Below the pieces are notes generated by a model. That model did not search any database and was not told where the DNA came from. It saw only the letters and a list, made by a program, of their open reading frames with translations. A stretch of 64,000 bases of DNA from Schoenoplectus triqueter (taxonomy: Eukaryota; Streptophyta; Magnoliopsida; Poales; Cyperaceae): contig CAXKVV010000008.1 of NCBI GenBank assembly GCA_964058805.1, positions 124,001 through 188,000 of the forward strand, in the 5' to 3' direction. This document shows, one piece after another, positions 47,665 through 58,728 of the stretch (its first letter is position 1; every line of letters begins with the position of its first letter). A program made the translations under genes and the position numbers.

Positions 47665-48510
47665 TATAGAACCAGATGGATGTACATGACAGATTAAGGA
47701 CCATATACCAGAGCTGAAGGGACAATTAAAAAATATATGATCAACTGATTCTATATCCGGGCAAAAAGGACATTAGGAAGGACCAATCCAGCCCCGCTTA
47801 AGTAGATTATCGCGAGTGAGAATTCTATTTTGAAGAGCAAGCCACACAAATAATTTTATTTTAAGTGATATTTTCAATGACCACACAGTTGTTGTTAAGG
47901 TAGTATGAACACCACCCGAATTAAGGAACTTATAAAGAGAATGAACACTGTGTACCTCTGACTTATCTAAATGCCAGAAGAGTGAATCAAATTGATAGGA
48001 AAATTGATTTGATTAAAGTAAAATATACAATTGGTTTTTCTCAATGCGCATAGCAGAGGTGACACCTCTTCTTAAGTATAATTTAATATTACCTGCATTT
48101 CATACTTGTGCTAATGTAACCCTATCATTTTTAACTTTTGCATAAAGTGTCGGGAATTGTAAGGTTAGTGGACAATTATCATGTCATGTATCATGCCAAA
48201 AATTAATAGCTTCCCCATTGCCAATAATTTTGGATGAACCAATTATAAGGAATGTATGAGTATACATCACATTTTTCCAAAAATGGGAGCAAAATTTTAA
48301 AGAAAAGGAAGTAAACTTGATATGAACTAACTCTTTCCAAAACCCCTTCGTATCTTTATACTAGTATTTTCACCCTCATTTACACAAAAGGGCACAGTTC
48401 ATTTGTTCTAAATTTAAAATGTCTCATCCCCAAATTCTTTAGCCCGACATATGGCATCCCTTTTAACCAGATAGTATTTTTTAGTTAGGGAGGAGGCTAC
48501 ACCAGCCCAC
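47665..48510 (-). mobile_element. LINE C-terminal relic
   Basis: On the minus strand the frame reads KIKLFVWLALQNRILTRDNL and then CPFCPDIESVDHIFFNCPFS, the zinc-binding domain after a plant LINE reverse transcriptase. Upstream, GNGEAINFWHDTW fits the preceding region. Several stops interrupt it. It ends directly at the copia 3' LTR, so the copia insertion or a later deletion cut it. Confidence 0.75.
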
Positions 48511-48790
48511 ATCCATGTATATATTTTTAAAGTCTAAATAATTGATTTGAAGCGGTAAATATAATTATATATGTAAATCTAGTTATGAATCAAATTTTAT
48601 ATTTTTATTAATTTATAAATAATTAAAAAAATCACTTGATATTATTGAGAACAATAAAAAGCTATTTTTTAACTATCTAGAAAGATAGTAAAAGATTTAT
48701 TGTATTTGAAAATTTAAACTGAATATCTATACCGTTAAATGTGATTTTATATTAGAATTTTTGGTGATCAAATTTTTTATTTTTTATTTT
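48511..48790. mobile_element. Eroded fold-back relic
   Basis: Imperfect complementary words occur around a central AACAATAAAAAGCTATTTTTTAAC. ATATAAAATTTGATC-like and GATCAAATTTTTTAT-like words lie at the two sides, as in element M of the array. The ends are not clear. Confidence 0.4.
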
Positions 48791-49024
48791 TTAATAAATA
48801 TATTTATTTGAAGGGTTATTTGTTTGATAGTTCCGAAAACAAATTTTAAATATAAATCCGGCAAAAAAAATTGGGACACGGCCAAATGACCATTCATCCG
48901 CCAAATGGCCAATCCTTTTTCTTCTTTTTTGAAAATAGCCAATCCTTTCTCTACATCAGTCAGATAATCCTTCCGAGTCTCCACTGCTCTTTAGCAAAGG
49001 CGTCTTCACCAAAAATTCAATTCC

Positions 49025-49150
49025 ATGAACCATGGCAGCCATGCTCTTAAATTCACTGCCTGTGACGCTTACCAATTCCTCCAGTGGCCGTTCTCCGCAC
49101 TCGTCAATTCCCTCTTCTCCCCCCTTGAATTCCATTCTCCCTTCGCTTAA
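49025..49150 (+). other. Overlapping out-of-frame upstream ATG frame at the PPR gene
   Basis: An ATG seven bases before the PPR start opens a 41-codon frame in another phase that ends with TAA at 49148-49150. Its context (TTCCATGAA) is weak, while the PPR start has a strong AACCATGGC context. If transcribed it would be passed by leaky scanning. Confidence 0.4.
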
Positions 49151-50969
49151 ATCCACCAAATCTCTAAAAGAACTCAAGCCTTTCCATGCAATCGCAATCA
49201 AATCAGGGCAAATACACGACCCACTTGTCTCAGCGGAGATACTACGATGTTCTGCCTTGTCAGATGACCGTGACCTTACGTACGTCCGCCTTTTGTTCGA
49301 CCAAATGCCTGAACCGAACCTCTTCTCTTGGAACACCCTCATTCGTGCACTGGCAGAGAGCCAGCATGAACAGTTAGAAGCTATTGGTGTTTTCTCTAAT
49401 ATGCTTTGCTGTGACTATGTTAGGCCTAATCGGTATACCTACCCATCTGTGCTAAAGGCGTGTGCTAGTGCTAACTTGATCGTTACAGGGAAGGCTATTC
49501 ATGGGCAAGTTACCAAATTGGCTATGGTCTCTCATGGGTTTGTGCTGACCAATTTGGTAAGGATGTACTCTCTGTGTCAGGACATGCAAGGTGCTGAATT
49601 GTTGGTTCAAACGAACACACTAGATACAAACAGCGAAGCTTCTGTGGTTGTGTCTAATGTTTTAATTGATGGATATTTTAGGCTTGGTATCGTCAACCGT
49701 GCCAGGCAAATATTCAATGAAATGCCGAATAAGAGCGTGGTATCTTGGAATGGAATGATAGCTAGGTATGCCCAAATTGGTCAATTCAAAGAAGCTGTAG
49801 AAGTCTTTAGGATTATGCAACATGAAGGAATGAAACCCAATTATGTGAGTTTACTTAGTGTTCTTCCTGCAATCTCGGGACTAGGTTCAATCGAACTTGG
49901 AAAATGTGTACATCTCTATGCACAGAAAAATAAAATATCTTTTAATAATGTTTTTACCTCAGCCATAATAGACATGTACTCAAAATGTGGCAATGTTGAC
50001 AAGGCAATTCAAATTTTTGAAGAGTTACCGGAGAAAAAGTGCTCAATTATATGGACTGCTTTGGTTGTTGGGTTGGCTTTACATGGCCGTGCAAATGATG
50101 CAATACAATATTTTGAGAGGATGGAAAATTGTGGAGTGGTTCCTACTGATGTGACATTTATAGGGGTTCTGAATGCTTGTAGCCATGCAGGAGTAATAGA
50201 CAAGGGTCGACTTCTATTTGATCGCATGGTCAATTTGTACAATATCAGGCCTCGGATAGAGCACTATACATGCATGGTTGACATGCTTGGTCGAGCTGGT
50301 CTTGTTTCTGAGGCCGAGAAACTTGTAAATTCAATGCCGATAGAACCTGATGACGTGATATTCAAATCTTTGCTTTCTACTTGCAAGCTCCATGGAGAAA
50401 TTGAGATAGCTACTCGTGTTGCGGATAAGCTTTTGCAACTTGCCCCAACAGATGGGGGCTGTTATGTTCTATTGTCCAACATCTATGCCTCATTAGGTGA
50501 CTGGGATGCTGTCTCTAGGGTTAGGCTAAAGATGAAAGAACTGAATATCAGAAAAGACCCGGGTTGTAGTTGGATCACAATAGGTGAAAAAATACATGAA
50601 TTTTTGGTAGAAGACAAAACACATCCTAGGCAAAAAGAGATTTATTGTATGTTATCTGATATAGCAAGTCGATTGAAGGATGAAGGATATGTTGCAGACA
50701 TATCACAGGTGCTGATTAACATATATGAGGATAAAGAGAAGGAGAACACACTTTTGTACCACAGTGAGAAGATTGCAATTGCATTTGGTCTTATCAGCAC
50801 CAAACCAGGGACCACATTGCAGGTTGTGAAGAATTTACGGGTTTGTGTGGATTGTCACTCTTCAATAAAGGTCATATCAAAGTTGTATAATAGAAGAATT
50901 GTGTTACGGGATAGGAGTCGGTTTCATCACTTTGAAAATGGGTCTTGTTCATGCAATGATTACTGGTGA
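49032..50969 (+). CDS. LPA66: DYW-class PPR protein, probable plastid RNA editing factor
   Basis: Intronless gene of 645 codons, a PLS-type pentatricopeptide repeat protein. PPR proteins of this class bind one or a few organelle RNA sites and the DYW domain carries out C-to-U editing. The N terminus is rich in Ser, Thr and Pro, as in a transit peptide. PPR motifs occupy roughly residues 80-480 (FSWNTLIRAL, VSWNGMIARYAQIG, YTCMVDMLGRAGL). The E region follows, with KDPGCSWI. The DYW domain begins near residue 531 with HP. The zinc-binding residues of the deaminase are present: H577-S-E579 and C605-x2-C608-H609. The chain ends CSCNDYW. From memory of the family, length, motif order and long stretches agree closely with Arabidopsis LPA66 (At5g48910), which edits plastid psbF; orthology is inferred. 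It is convergent with the cupin gene. Confidence 0.88.
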   Translation: MAAMLLNSLPVTLTNSSSGRSPHSSIPSSPPLNSILPSLKSTKSLKELKPFHAIAIKSGQIHDPLVSAEILRCSALSDDRDLTYVRLLFDQMPEPNLFSWNTLIRALAESQHEQLEAIGVFSNMLCCDYVRPNRYTYPSVLKACASANLIVTGKAIHGQVTKLAMVSHGFVLTNLVRMYSLCQDMQGAELLVQTNTLDTNSEASVVVSNVLIDGYFRLGIVNRARQIFNEMPNKSVVSWNGMIARYAQIGQFKEAVEVFRIMQHEGMKPNYVSLLSVLPAISGLGSIELGKCVHLYAQKNKISFNNVFTSAIIDMYSKCGNVDKAIQIFEELPEKKCSIIWTALVVGLALHGRANDAIQYFERMENCGVVPTDVTFIGVLNACSHAGVIDKGRLLFDRMVNLYNIRPRIEHYTCMVDMLGRAGLVSEAEKLVNSMPIEPDDVIFKSLLSTCKLHGEIEIATRVADKLLQLAPTDGGCYVLLSNIYASLGDWDAVSRVRLKMKELNIRKDPGCSWITIGEKIHEFLVEDKTHPRQKEIYCMLSDIASRLKDEGYVADISQVLINIYEDKEKENTLLYHSEKIAIAFGLISTKPGTTLQVVKNLRVCVDCHSSIKVISKLYNRRIVLRDRSRFHHFENGSCSCNDYW

Positions 50970-51933
50970 TTTCGATTTATAAAAATTTGAGGCTAATGAG
51001 GAATTTAATTTCTTGTTCAATATGTGTTATGGTAAATAGTAAAATAAATATTTTTGCTGTGCAAATCTTCATTTTTCTGGTGGATTTTTTCTTTGATTTA
51101 ATTCCCAAGCGAATAACGGATTTTATCGGATATTACAGTAAAAGGTCAATAAGAACTTTGGGTTATTTGCTTTTTTATCGGATTTTACATGTGATTGTTG
51201 TTTGATGTCTTTTCATGGGATTTTTTATTTATTTATTGGTGTATTTGTTTCATTGACCAACGGAAGTGTATTAAAGTGTAATATAAGTTTGAACAAATGG
51301 CGTCTGAACTTTCATCGACGGATTATCTGATAACTGATATATTTCTTCTCCTCGCAGAATTATACGCATGGAAGTTTTCCATAACTGGTATGTTAAGTTG
51401 TCAACATACATGATTTTATCATATAGGAAAGAATATCATAATACACTGAAAATCTTAAGATGTTTTCTAGCGTGTGATTAGTTTAGCATGATTGAGTTTG
51501 AAAGTATGTGCGCCAACTGAAAGCAACCTTCACAAAAAATTAAAGGGCATGTGCACCGACTATTATTTTATTAAATTTTCAAGCACTGCTATACTAAACA
51601 AGCGCCTACAACAGAAATTGTCAGGTCTTGAGAAAAATGTAAGTTTGCTCACCTAGTCTAAACTGAAACAGGTTAGACGAGAATGGAACATAACCAGCTG
51701 CGGAACACCAGTTAAGCATTGACATGTGAATTTGTGACAGCTGATATATAGTTTGACAAGAAACTCAACATAATTCAAAGATTGAGTGGTCACATAAGCA
51801 GACATAATCTATTTTATTTTAGCTACTATCAATCATATTAAGTCACTGCATTTCAGAGTAACACAACAAGGTTCGGCTAATTGCACATCTCCAAAAACAT
51901 CATCTCAAAAACATATTTTCTAGCAAATTAAAT
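50970..51933. other. Intergenic region between convergent PPR and cupin genes
   Basis: Holds the 3' UTRs of both neighbours. AT-rich and without other recognised features. Confidence 0.55.
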
Positions 51934-53959
51934 CTAAGAAGGTATTAGATAATTAATAAAAGGCTCAGCGTGAGGGGCAAGCAATTTGATCCCAGCTTGT
52001 GTTGCCAACTCATTATCTTCATATTCAAATGCTGGCGCACATGTAACACCAACAAAACAATAATGTAATTCAGGGTCTCTGCTCGGAGTTTTCGAGAGGG
52101 CACTTCCATCAGAAGCATAGGATGTCAGATCCAAGGTTGGGTATGCACCAAACCATACATTAGGCAGAACTGTATATTGGAGCCGGTGACCAGCTTCAAG
52201 ATCTGGTCCCACTACTGTAAACTTTATGTTGCCGTTATCTTGAAATTCAACTACCTGAAATGTGCAAAGAAAAAAGTATTTCTGAAGAATCAATACCAAG
52301 AAACTGCAGAAGCATCTTGAAACTCGCTGTCAAAAACATTACACAGTCATATAATGTGAATAGATAAATTGACTCGGTACAATTTAACTTGTGTTGCAGA
52401 AACATAAATTAAATTCTGCATCAGTAGCCACTTTCTATATGGCATGGTGCATATATAAAGAACTTGAGAAATTCTACAGAAAGTTAATCAATTAGTTTGA
52501 AATATAAATTCCTAAATGCCAACTCAGGAGGCATTATAGACAAAATACACAGCAGCTGCATATCCTTGCCTCCTTTCTCCATCTTTTGCTATCTACTTTC
52601 TCTATATTCTATCTACAAACTGTCTCTCTACCTGCTTATCCCTGGAGTGGCAAGAAGAGCAGACTTATTCGACCTACCCAACCACAGGCTACAACTACAA
52701 TACTGTCAATATGTATCTTTTTTCCATTTTTTTTTAACTTTTAGTAATAGAGCCCACAAGTGAATAAGTGCCGCTGCTGAGCTTCAGACCTTGTTGCAAC
52801 ATTCTTACCAAACTGTGTTCAAAATTTTCACCATGATTAGTACAAACATTATAGTTATGATTTGTGATGCCTTTTACTATCATGTTAATTCTAGACCTCT
52901 AATTCCTTCATTAGACTCCTCTTTTGTCGTCTCTTAGTTATACAATTGTAGGCCTTGAAGACCATATACCCAAAAGGAAATGCTATTATAGGTTTCTCTC
53001 TATCTTCTGATATTTCTATCATTCAATCCAAAGAAACAGTAAGTAGCCCATTAAACAGTTCTTCAGCCATTCTGATGTTTTAGTCTACTACTCTGCTGGA
53101 TGCTCTTCCGTACATCTATGCATCATGACATTGGTTTCTCTCTAACAAAGCAACCACTAAAACAGATCTAACTGCCACTTTAGACAACACTGCTGCCATG
53201 CAGCATATGCCTTTGGCCCTTTCATCATGAAGTAAGAGGCTAAACTAGAAATCTTTATTAGGTCTGAACCAGAACTTACAAATGAAAGTTTTCTTACATA
53301 ATTTGTGAAATATACTTGTATTTTCTTATTAATTTTACAAAATTACATAAGCTAAACATATATTTAGTTTGGGTGTTCAATTTTTTCAAACATTCGAACT
53401 CACCACTTTGAGCAGGAAGGCAACAATAACTATTTGGGATCTGTCATGTGATTCAATTAATTGGTTAACATTACAATTTCCAGTTTTGCTAATTCTTTAG
53501 AAAGCAAGTCTTTCAAATGGAGAAAGCCACCATGTGCCGACTCCCAACCATGTATAGCAAGTTCACACTAACTGGTATCAACATGTAAAGAGGCACTGCA
53601 TCGTTCAAAGGAACCGTTCTTAGCTAATATCCTAGTAGTACACTTATGAATTCCCAGTTCCGGATCTGTTCTGATTATTTTAAGTTTTTTTCGTTCTTTG
53701 CCAGAAATTTCCATTGGCATGTAAAATTAGCAAGAACGAAGAAACAAAAACGAACCGTGAGGGGTTCACCGCCATAGTAGTGCCAGGTCTCAGCACAGGG
53801 AATGCGATGGAGGTGCGCAATCCCTCCTGATGGCAGCAAGAAATAAATCGCACTGCTCACTGCACGATCCACCTTGTCTATACAAGTACAAGCAAAGGAA
53901 CAAAGAACTCTCAGTTCCAACAGTTGATCAAAGAAAAAGGAAATTCGAAAAGAAAAGAC

Positions 53960-53993
<34 letters not shown>

Positions 53994-54125
53994 GCGGGGA
54001 GGGAGCTGAGATTTGGAGAGGGAAATTGAGGGGTCTCTGAATGTCTCCGCGTAGAAACCGCCATCCGGATGTGCCTTAAGGTCCAAGGTCGCCACTATCT
54101 CCGAAGCCTTCTTTAACGAATCCAT
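51934..54125 (-). CDS. DUF985 cupin-fold protein
   Basis: Three exons on the minus strand: 53993-54125, 53756-53877 and 51934-52254, 576 nt in all, 191 aa. Introns are GT-AG and phases agree. The ATG at 54125 is the first in frame; the open frame extends upstream without another ATG. The protein starts MDSLKKASEIVATLDL with AHPDGGFYAETFRD. The single-domain cupin core has H66-L-H68 and E74-x2-H77, in the arrangement of cupin metal ligands. The exon 3 part contains VLPNVWFGAYP, HYCFVGVTCAPAFEYEDNEL, and ends PFINYLIPS. This matches the small DUF985 family (yeast YML079w type). The reaction is unknown; related folds bind small ligands or act as isomerases. No signal peptide is seen, so it is probably cytosolic. 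Intron 1 is only 115 nt. Confidence 0.88.
53962..53992. repeat. (GA)n microsatellite beside the cupin intron 1 donor
   Basis: On the coding strand the intron begins GTAC and runs straight into about 14 CT repeats. The tract is in the intron two bases after the donor GT. Confidence 0.9.
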
Positions 54126-54841
54126 AAGACCATAACTGCAAACTGCAAAGCTACGGACAAGAGATTGGGGAAGCTGCCGGAAGCGGAAGATCCAGTTCAC
54201 TGGGTAAATTCTCGGAGTCACTTGACCTCAAATCTACATGAAAAAAATATAATGTCCCGGGTTTTGTGTATTTGATGCGTTAGCAATATATAAATATATT
54301 AGTAATTTAATTGTATAAATTTTTACTAATAATAATATTTTCTAATTGAATTATCCGCATGTAAATTAATTGTGTAATTTTTTTCCAGTAATAATATTTT
54401 TTTATCAGTAAATTAATGAAATATTTAACATGAAGTTTATATTAAAATTTAAACATATATATTTTTATATAAATTTTAAAAATGTAACAATATAAAACAC
54501 AAATGAATTATTATATTTCTATTTAGAATATGTGTTCTTAAGATAGTTTTTAGAATAACTAATTAAATTAATAAATATATGAGTTATTATTTATATAACA
54601 ATTAATTCATACAAATAGAAATATTTTCAACCATAAAATATCAATATAAAATTAAAATGGCTTCTTAAAATAAATAAACTTAGATGGTTAATACAAATTA
54701 GCTTAATAAGTAATATGCTCTATTGCATAAAAATATGCTATGAATAATAAAACAACAATAATTTATCAATCTTACTAAAATTTTAATTAAAATAGATATT
54801 CATATAATATTATAATTTTTTATTAAGTTTGGATGGAAAAA
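54126..54841. other. Cupin 5' flank, AT-rich
   Basis: Should contain the cupin promoter. No TATA box or other site could be assigned with confidence in this AT-rich DNA. Confidence 0.45.
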
Positions 54842-55260
54842 CTTGTTGGAGTTATATTCTAAAAATTAATCATTTTGATGATTCATTTAGTTTATGTTAT
54901 TGATGATATTTTATATCATTTGTTCCTAGAGTTTATTATAGATAGATCATTTAAGTTGAGAACTTAAATTGTAGATCTCTGTATATCATTTATGACAATA
55001 ATAACTCTAGACATCCCTAATCTTAATAACTAAAAGGAACATTAATTATTTATAAAAGATCTCTTTATTTATTTATGTTAATTGAGAATCACAATGTGTT
55101 GCTAGATATCGTTTGTGATTATTAGAATTAAATATGTTGATTTATTTTTATGGCCAATATATTCTTCAAGATCTTATTAAAGAAGCTCTTAGTCGATAAT
55201 GCATTGAATTTTAATTTATTATGTTCAAAATATAAATGTGATATGTTAAATGATTAATTA
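54842..55260. repeat. Eroded copia-type LTR relic
   Basis: Shares a colinear series of words with the copia 3' LTR at 46230: TTTGTTCC(T)AGAGTTT, GATAGATCATTTAAGTTGA, then a TGTTGCTAGAT block and a GATCTTATT block. It is strongly diverged, with no clear ends. Confidence 0.5.
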
Positions 55261-55454
55261 TAAATCGGTACTTGAAAAATGAAAGAAGCGAAATTACTAG
55301 AGCGAACTTGAAGATGAAAGAAACGAAAAGTACCTCATATGTCACTTCAGCCATCCTCCTTCTCCCTTTTGAACCTTTTCACTTATTGACATTTTTTTTT
55401 ACATTCTTCTTCTAATTCTCTCTTTCAATCCCCTATATTATCTTTTTGAAATAT

Positions 55455-55617
55455 TATCCTCTGTGTAGATAAAAATGACCTTACGTTTATCTTTTGAAAA
55501 ATTTAAATAAAAAGTTTTTTAAAAAATCAAAAGTTATATCCTCTGTGTAGATAAAAATGATCTTACGTTTATCTTTTGAAAAATTTAAATAAAAAGTTTT
55601 AAAAAAATCAAAAGTAA
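55455..55617. repeat. Two-copy tandem repeat, period 82 bp
   Basis: TATCCTCTGTGTAGATAAAA starts at 55455 and again at 55537, and the following ~80 bases are nearly identical (CCTTACG versus TCTTACG, and a T-run difference). The near identity points to a recent duplication. Confidence 0.85.
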
Positions 55618-55689
55618 AAAAAGTGCAAAAAAAGAGATTTTTTGAACATAAAAATATATTGGTATTACTTTTTGTATCGTATAGGATAT

Positions 55690-56865
55690 ATATCTAAAGG
55701 TGGCAAAACCTGACCTGACCTGACCCGCTCAGATCTGAACCCGATCCAACCTGATTTTTGTAGAAAGTCAAGCTTACTCAAACCTGAACTGACCCGAACC
55801 TGAACAACTCAAAACTCGAGATGACCCAAGATCAGACAATCCGAAACCCAACCTAATCTGAACCCGAATGACCCGAAATCTGCGATAACCCGAGATCAGA
55901 CAATCTGAAACTCGACCTGATCCGAACCCGAGTGACTCGAAACCCAAGATAAAATGACTTGGAACCCGACCAGATCCGAACTCAAACGACCTGGAACCCG
56001 AGATGACCCGAGATTAGACAACCCGAAACTCGACCCAACCCGACCCGACTCGTGCTACATATATATATCTAATTACTTTAGAATTATACCGTACAAATAT
56101 TAAACTTCTCTTTATAAATTCAACTTGTACTTGACTGCTAGTTTATTTTGAGGAAGGTCGGGCTAAGCACGGGCTTAGAGGGGGGTCAAATTAAGCACAA
56201 GTTTCATAAACAATGATGGACTGTCAGATTATTTTTAATAAATATTTTTATCAATATGTACAAGCAGTTGCACGTATAATTTTAGTAATTCTAATTAAGA
56301 AATTACCTACATGTATATATATTCAGAAATAAAAAAATTATATTTTGAAATAAAATAATAATGTCTATTAATTAAAATTTGTATGTCGCGTGTCTTTAGT
56401 TTGTTAATAAAAATGAATTAAGTATGACGATCTGAAACTGATCTGACTAGACCTAAATTAATTAATCATATCTATATTATTTGAAAAGTCAAATTGATCA
56501 TAACATAATTGATAATCTAGGCTTAACATTGGCTAAAATGAATTTTTGAAAAAAAAAATAAAGTCTGACGACCCAAAATCCAACCCGACCCAACCCGAAA
56601 TAAAACATCACAAAAAAACCCGACCCGAAATAACCTAAAACTCAAGACTATCCGATATCAGATGACCTGAAATTCGACTCGACCCGAACCCGAATGAACC
56701 AAAACCCGAGATGACCTGACCTACTAAGAACCTGAAACCTAAAAAAATCTAACAATATTCGACCTGAAACTCGACCTAACCCGAATTAGGTCGACCCGAC
56801 CCCGACCCGTGACTTGATCATTTTTTTAGTCAAACTTACCCGACCCGACCCGACCGATTGTTACC

Positions 56866-56870
<5 letters not shown>
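55690..56870. repeat. GACCCGA-rich dispersed repeat, possible hAT-like element
   Basis: Degenerate words ACCCGAACCCGA, GACCCGACCCG and AACCCGAGATGACC fill 55700-56050 and 56560-56870, around an AT-rich core. The left edge CTAAAGGTGGCAAAACC and right edge (reverse complement TAGGTAACAATCGG) are weakly alike, as in hAT ends. No transposase or certain target duplication was seen. Confidence 0.5.
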
Positions 56871-56876
<6 letters not shown>

Positions 56877-56937
<61 letters not shown>

Positions 56938-56938
56938 T
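56877..56938. repeat. (GA)n microsatellite
   Basis: About 60 bp of GA/GAAA repeats between a TA run and fold-back O. A Glu/Arg-rich frame across it is an artefact. Confidence 0.95.
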
Positions 56939-57295
56939 GCTATGGTGTTTCGCGAAGCACAAAATTTTTTGTGCTTCGCGTCCGTATCTTGAATTTAAAA
57001 GTTCAAACGGCTGATCCAAACCATTAAACATCATCTTCATATTGAAATATCCTTGGATGTCAAATTTTATATTTTTTTGATTTTTTTTGCTATTTTTTAA
57101 ATGGGTACAAAGTTTGCTGATCTAACGATTTCTGCACCATCCAAAATTAGCGACTTTGTACCCATCTAAAAAATAGCCAAAAAAAATCAAAATATGAAGA
57201 TGATATTCAACGGTTTGGATCGGCCGTTTGAATTTTTAAATTCAAGATACGGACGCGAAGTACAAAAAATTTTGTACTTCGCGAAGTACCATAGC

Positions 57296-57300
<5 letters not shown>
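56935..57300. mobile_element. Fold-back element O, best preserved copy
   Basis: Left arm GATGCTATGGTGTTTCGCGA and right TCGCGAAGTACCATAGCATC are complementary. Pairing continues through CGTCCGTATCTTGAATTTAA and on toward the centre. Each end carries a further short palindrome of the type TTCGCGAA. It is preceded by (TA)n(GA)n and followed by (TA)27. Its sequence restores the pre-insertion state of element J. Confidence 0.85.

Positions 57301-57354
<54 letters not shown>
57300..57354. repeat. (TA)n microsatellite, about 27 units
   Basis: Uninterrupted TA dinucleotides immediately right of fold-back O. Confidence 0.95.
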
Positions 57355-57355
<1 letters not shown>

Positions 57356-57356
<1 letters not shown>

Positions 57357-58720
57357 TGTAAATATGGATACTCATGACCCACAAATATCGTTATAATTAA
57401 TTATTTTAAATAATCATATAAAATTAATATATTATGACTAATTACGAAATAAATTTAGCAAAAATTATTTCATCTCAACATGTTAATATAATTATAGAAT
57501 TATGTTAAAATAATATATAATTTAATTATATATTTAGTTGAACTAATAATGTGATTGATAAGAGTATTTATTAGATAAATTAAGTTAGTCAAAAGCTCAT
57601 TTTAAGGGCTAAATATTCTGCCGATGAGAGCCTCATTTTGAAGGAAATATTTTGAGAGAATATTTATAATTGTATGTCTATAGTTGTCCTAAATTATTGT
57701 CTATATATGGAGCATCATTTGAATGAGAGATAATAGAGAAAATTCTAATTTCCATCTTATCATCATCTTCATCTCTTGGCTGAATTTTTTAGCCACTATC
57801 TTTATCTATTAGCTTATGTGTTGAGAATAATATTTCACCTAATAAATTTATTAATTAAAGAGTGAGATAGATTGATTAGTCTCATACTTTTTAAGCAACA
57901 AGTATTACTTGATTATATTTTTGATTAATCTTGTGTATTACTATTGGAGATACATTCTAATTTAGTTGTTTGGAGAAGAAGAATGAGAGCTCATAAGTCA
58001 CAACCATTTAGCCAAGAAGAGTTTCACTTCTTATTACTGTATAAGAAGAGATATGAAACTCTCAACCATTTAAATAGAATAATTAGCACAAACCTAAGTC
58101 AAGAATTACTAAATGGCAGATAATTTTTTTTTAAAATTAGTGCTCTTAAATAAACTTAAAATTATTAAATAACAGAGTGACTAAATTTAAACAAATATTA
58201 AAATTTAGTGACTCAAAACTTATAAATGAAAATTCAGTGAGATATTCCTACTCCAAATATGTCGTGTTTTTTTAGAGAAAACAAGAAAAATATTAGAGAT
58301 AACATCTAAATATTATGATCAATATCAAACTTTATTATTCAAGTTAAATAATTTTTTATTTATATTATAACTTTATTATATATTACATAATATATTATTT
58401 TGCACTTCAACTTAAATATCATTAGTCTGAATAAAAATTTATTTAAATTAAATAATTAAATAACATCTAAAATTAGCGGCATAATAAAATTATTAAATAA
58501 ATAATATAATAACACATTTAATCCGGATATATATCAACTTCCATTTTATGCTTGTATCTATTATTTCTTTCTGTTATTTATTTATTTGTTTTTCTTTCTA
58601 ATTTGTATCATAATTTTTCCAATTTAATTTAATTAAAACTCATAGTAGATTTTTGGCAATGACATAGAGGATTGTACCTCTACACGTCAAGTTTCATTTT
58701 ATTGTATCAAATTTCTTACG
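57356..58720. other. AT-rich DNA, possibly with LTR debris
   Basis: Around 57650-57830 a TATA-like CTATATATGGAGC is followed by a CT/AT-rich leader-like stretch, as in a plant LTR. No matching second copy, termini or domains were found, and no gene. Confidence 0.35.
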
Positions 58721-58728
58721 ACAAACGC

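Noticed and set aside
54126..54221. Longer N terminus for the cupin protein
   Set aside because: The extra open frame starts with GTG and holds no ATG before the one at 54125.
56814..57014. Glu/Arg-rich frame
   Set aside because: It translates a (GA)n microsatellite and one arm of fold-back O.
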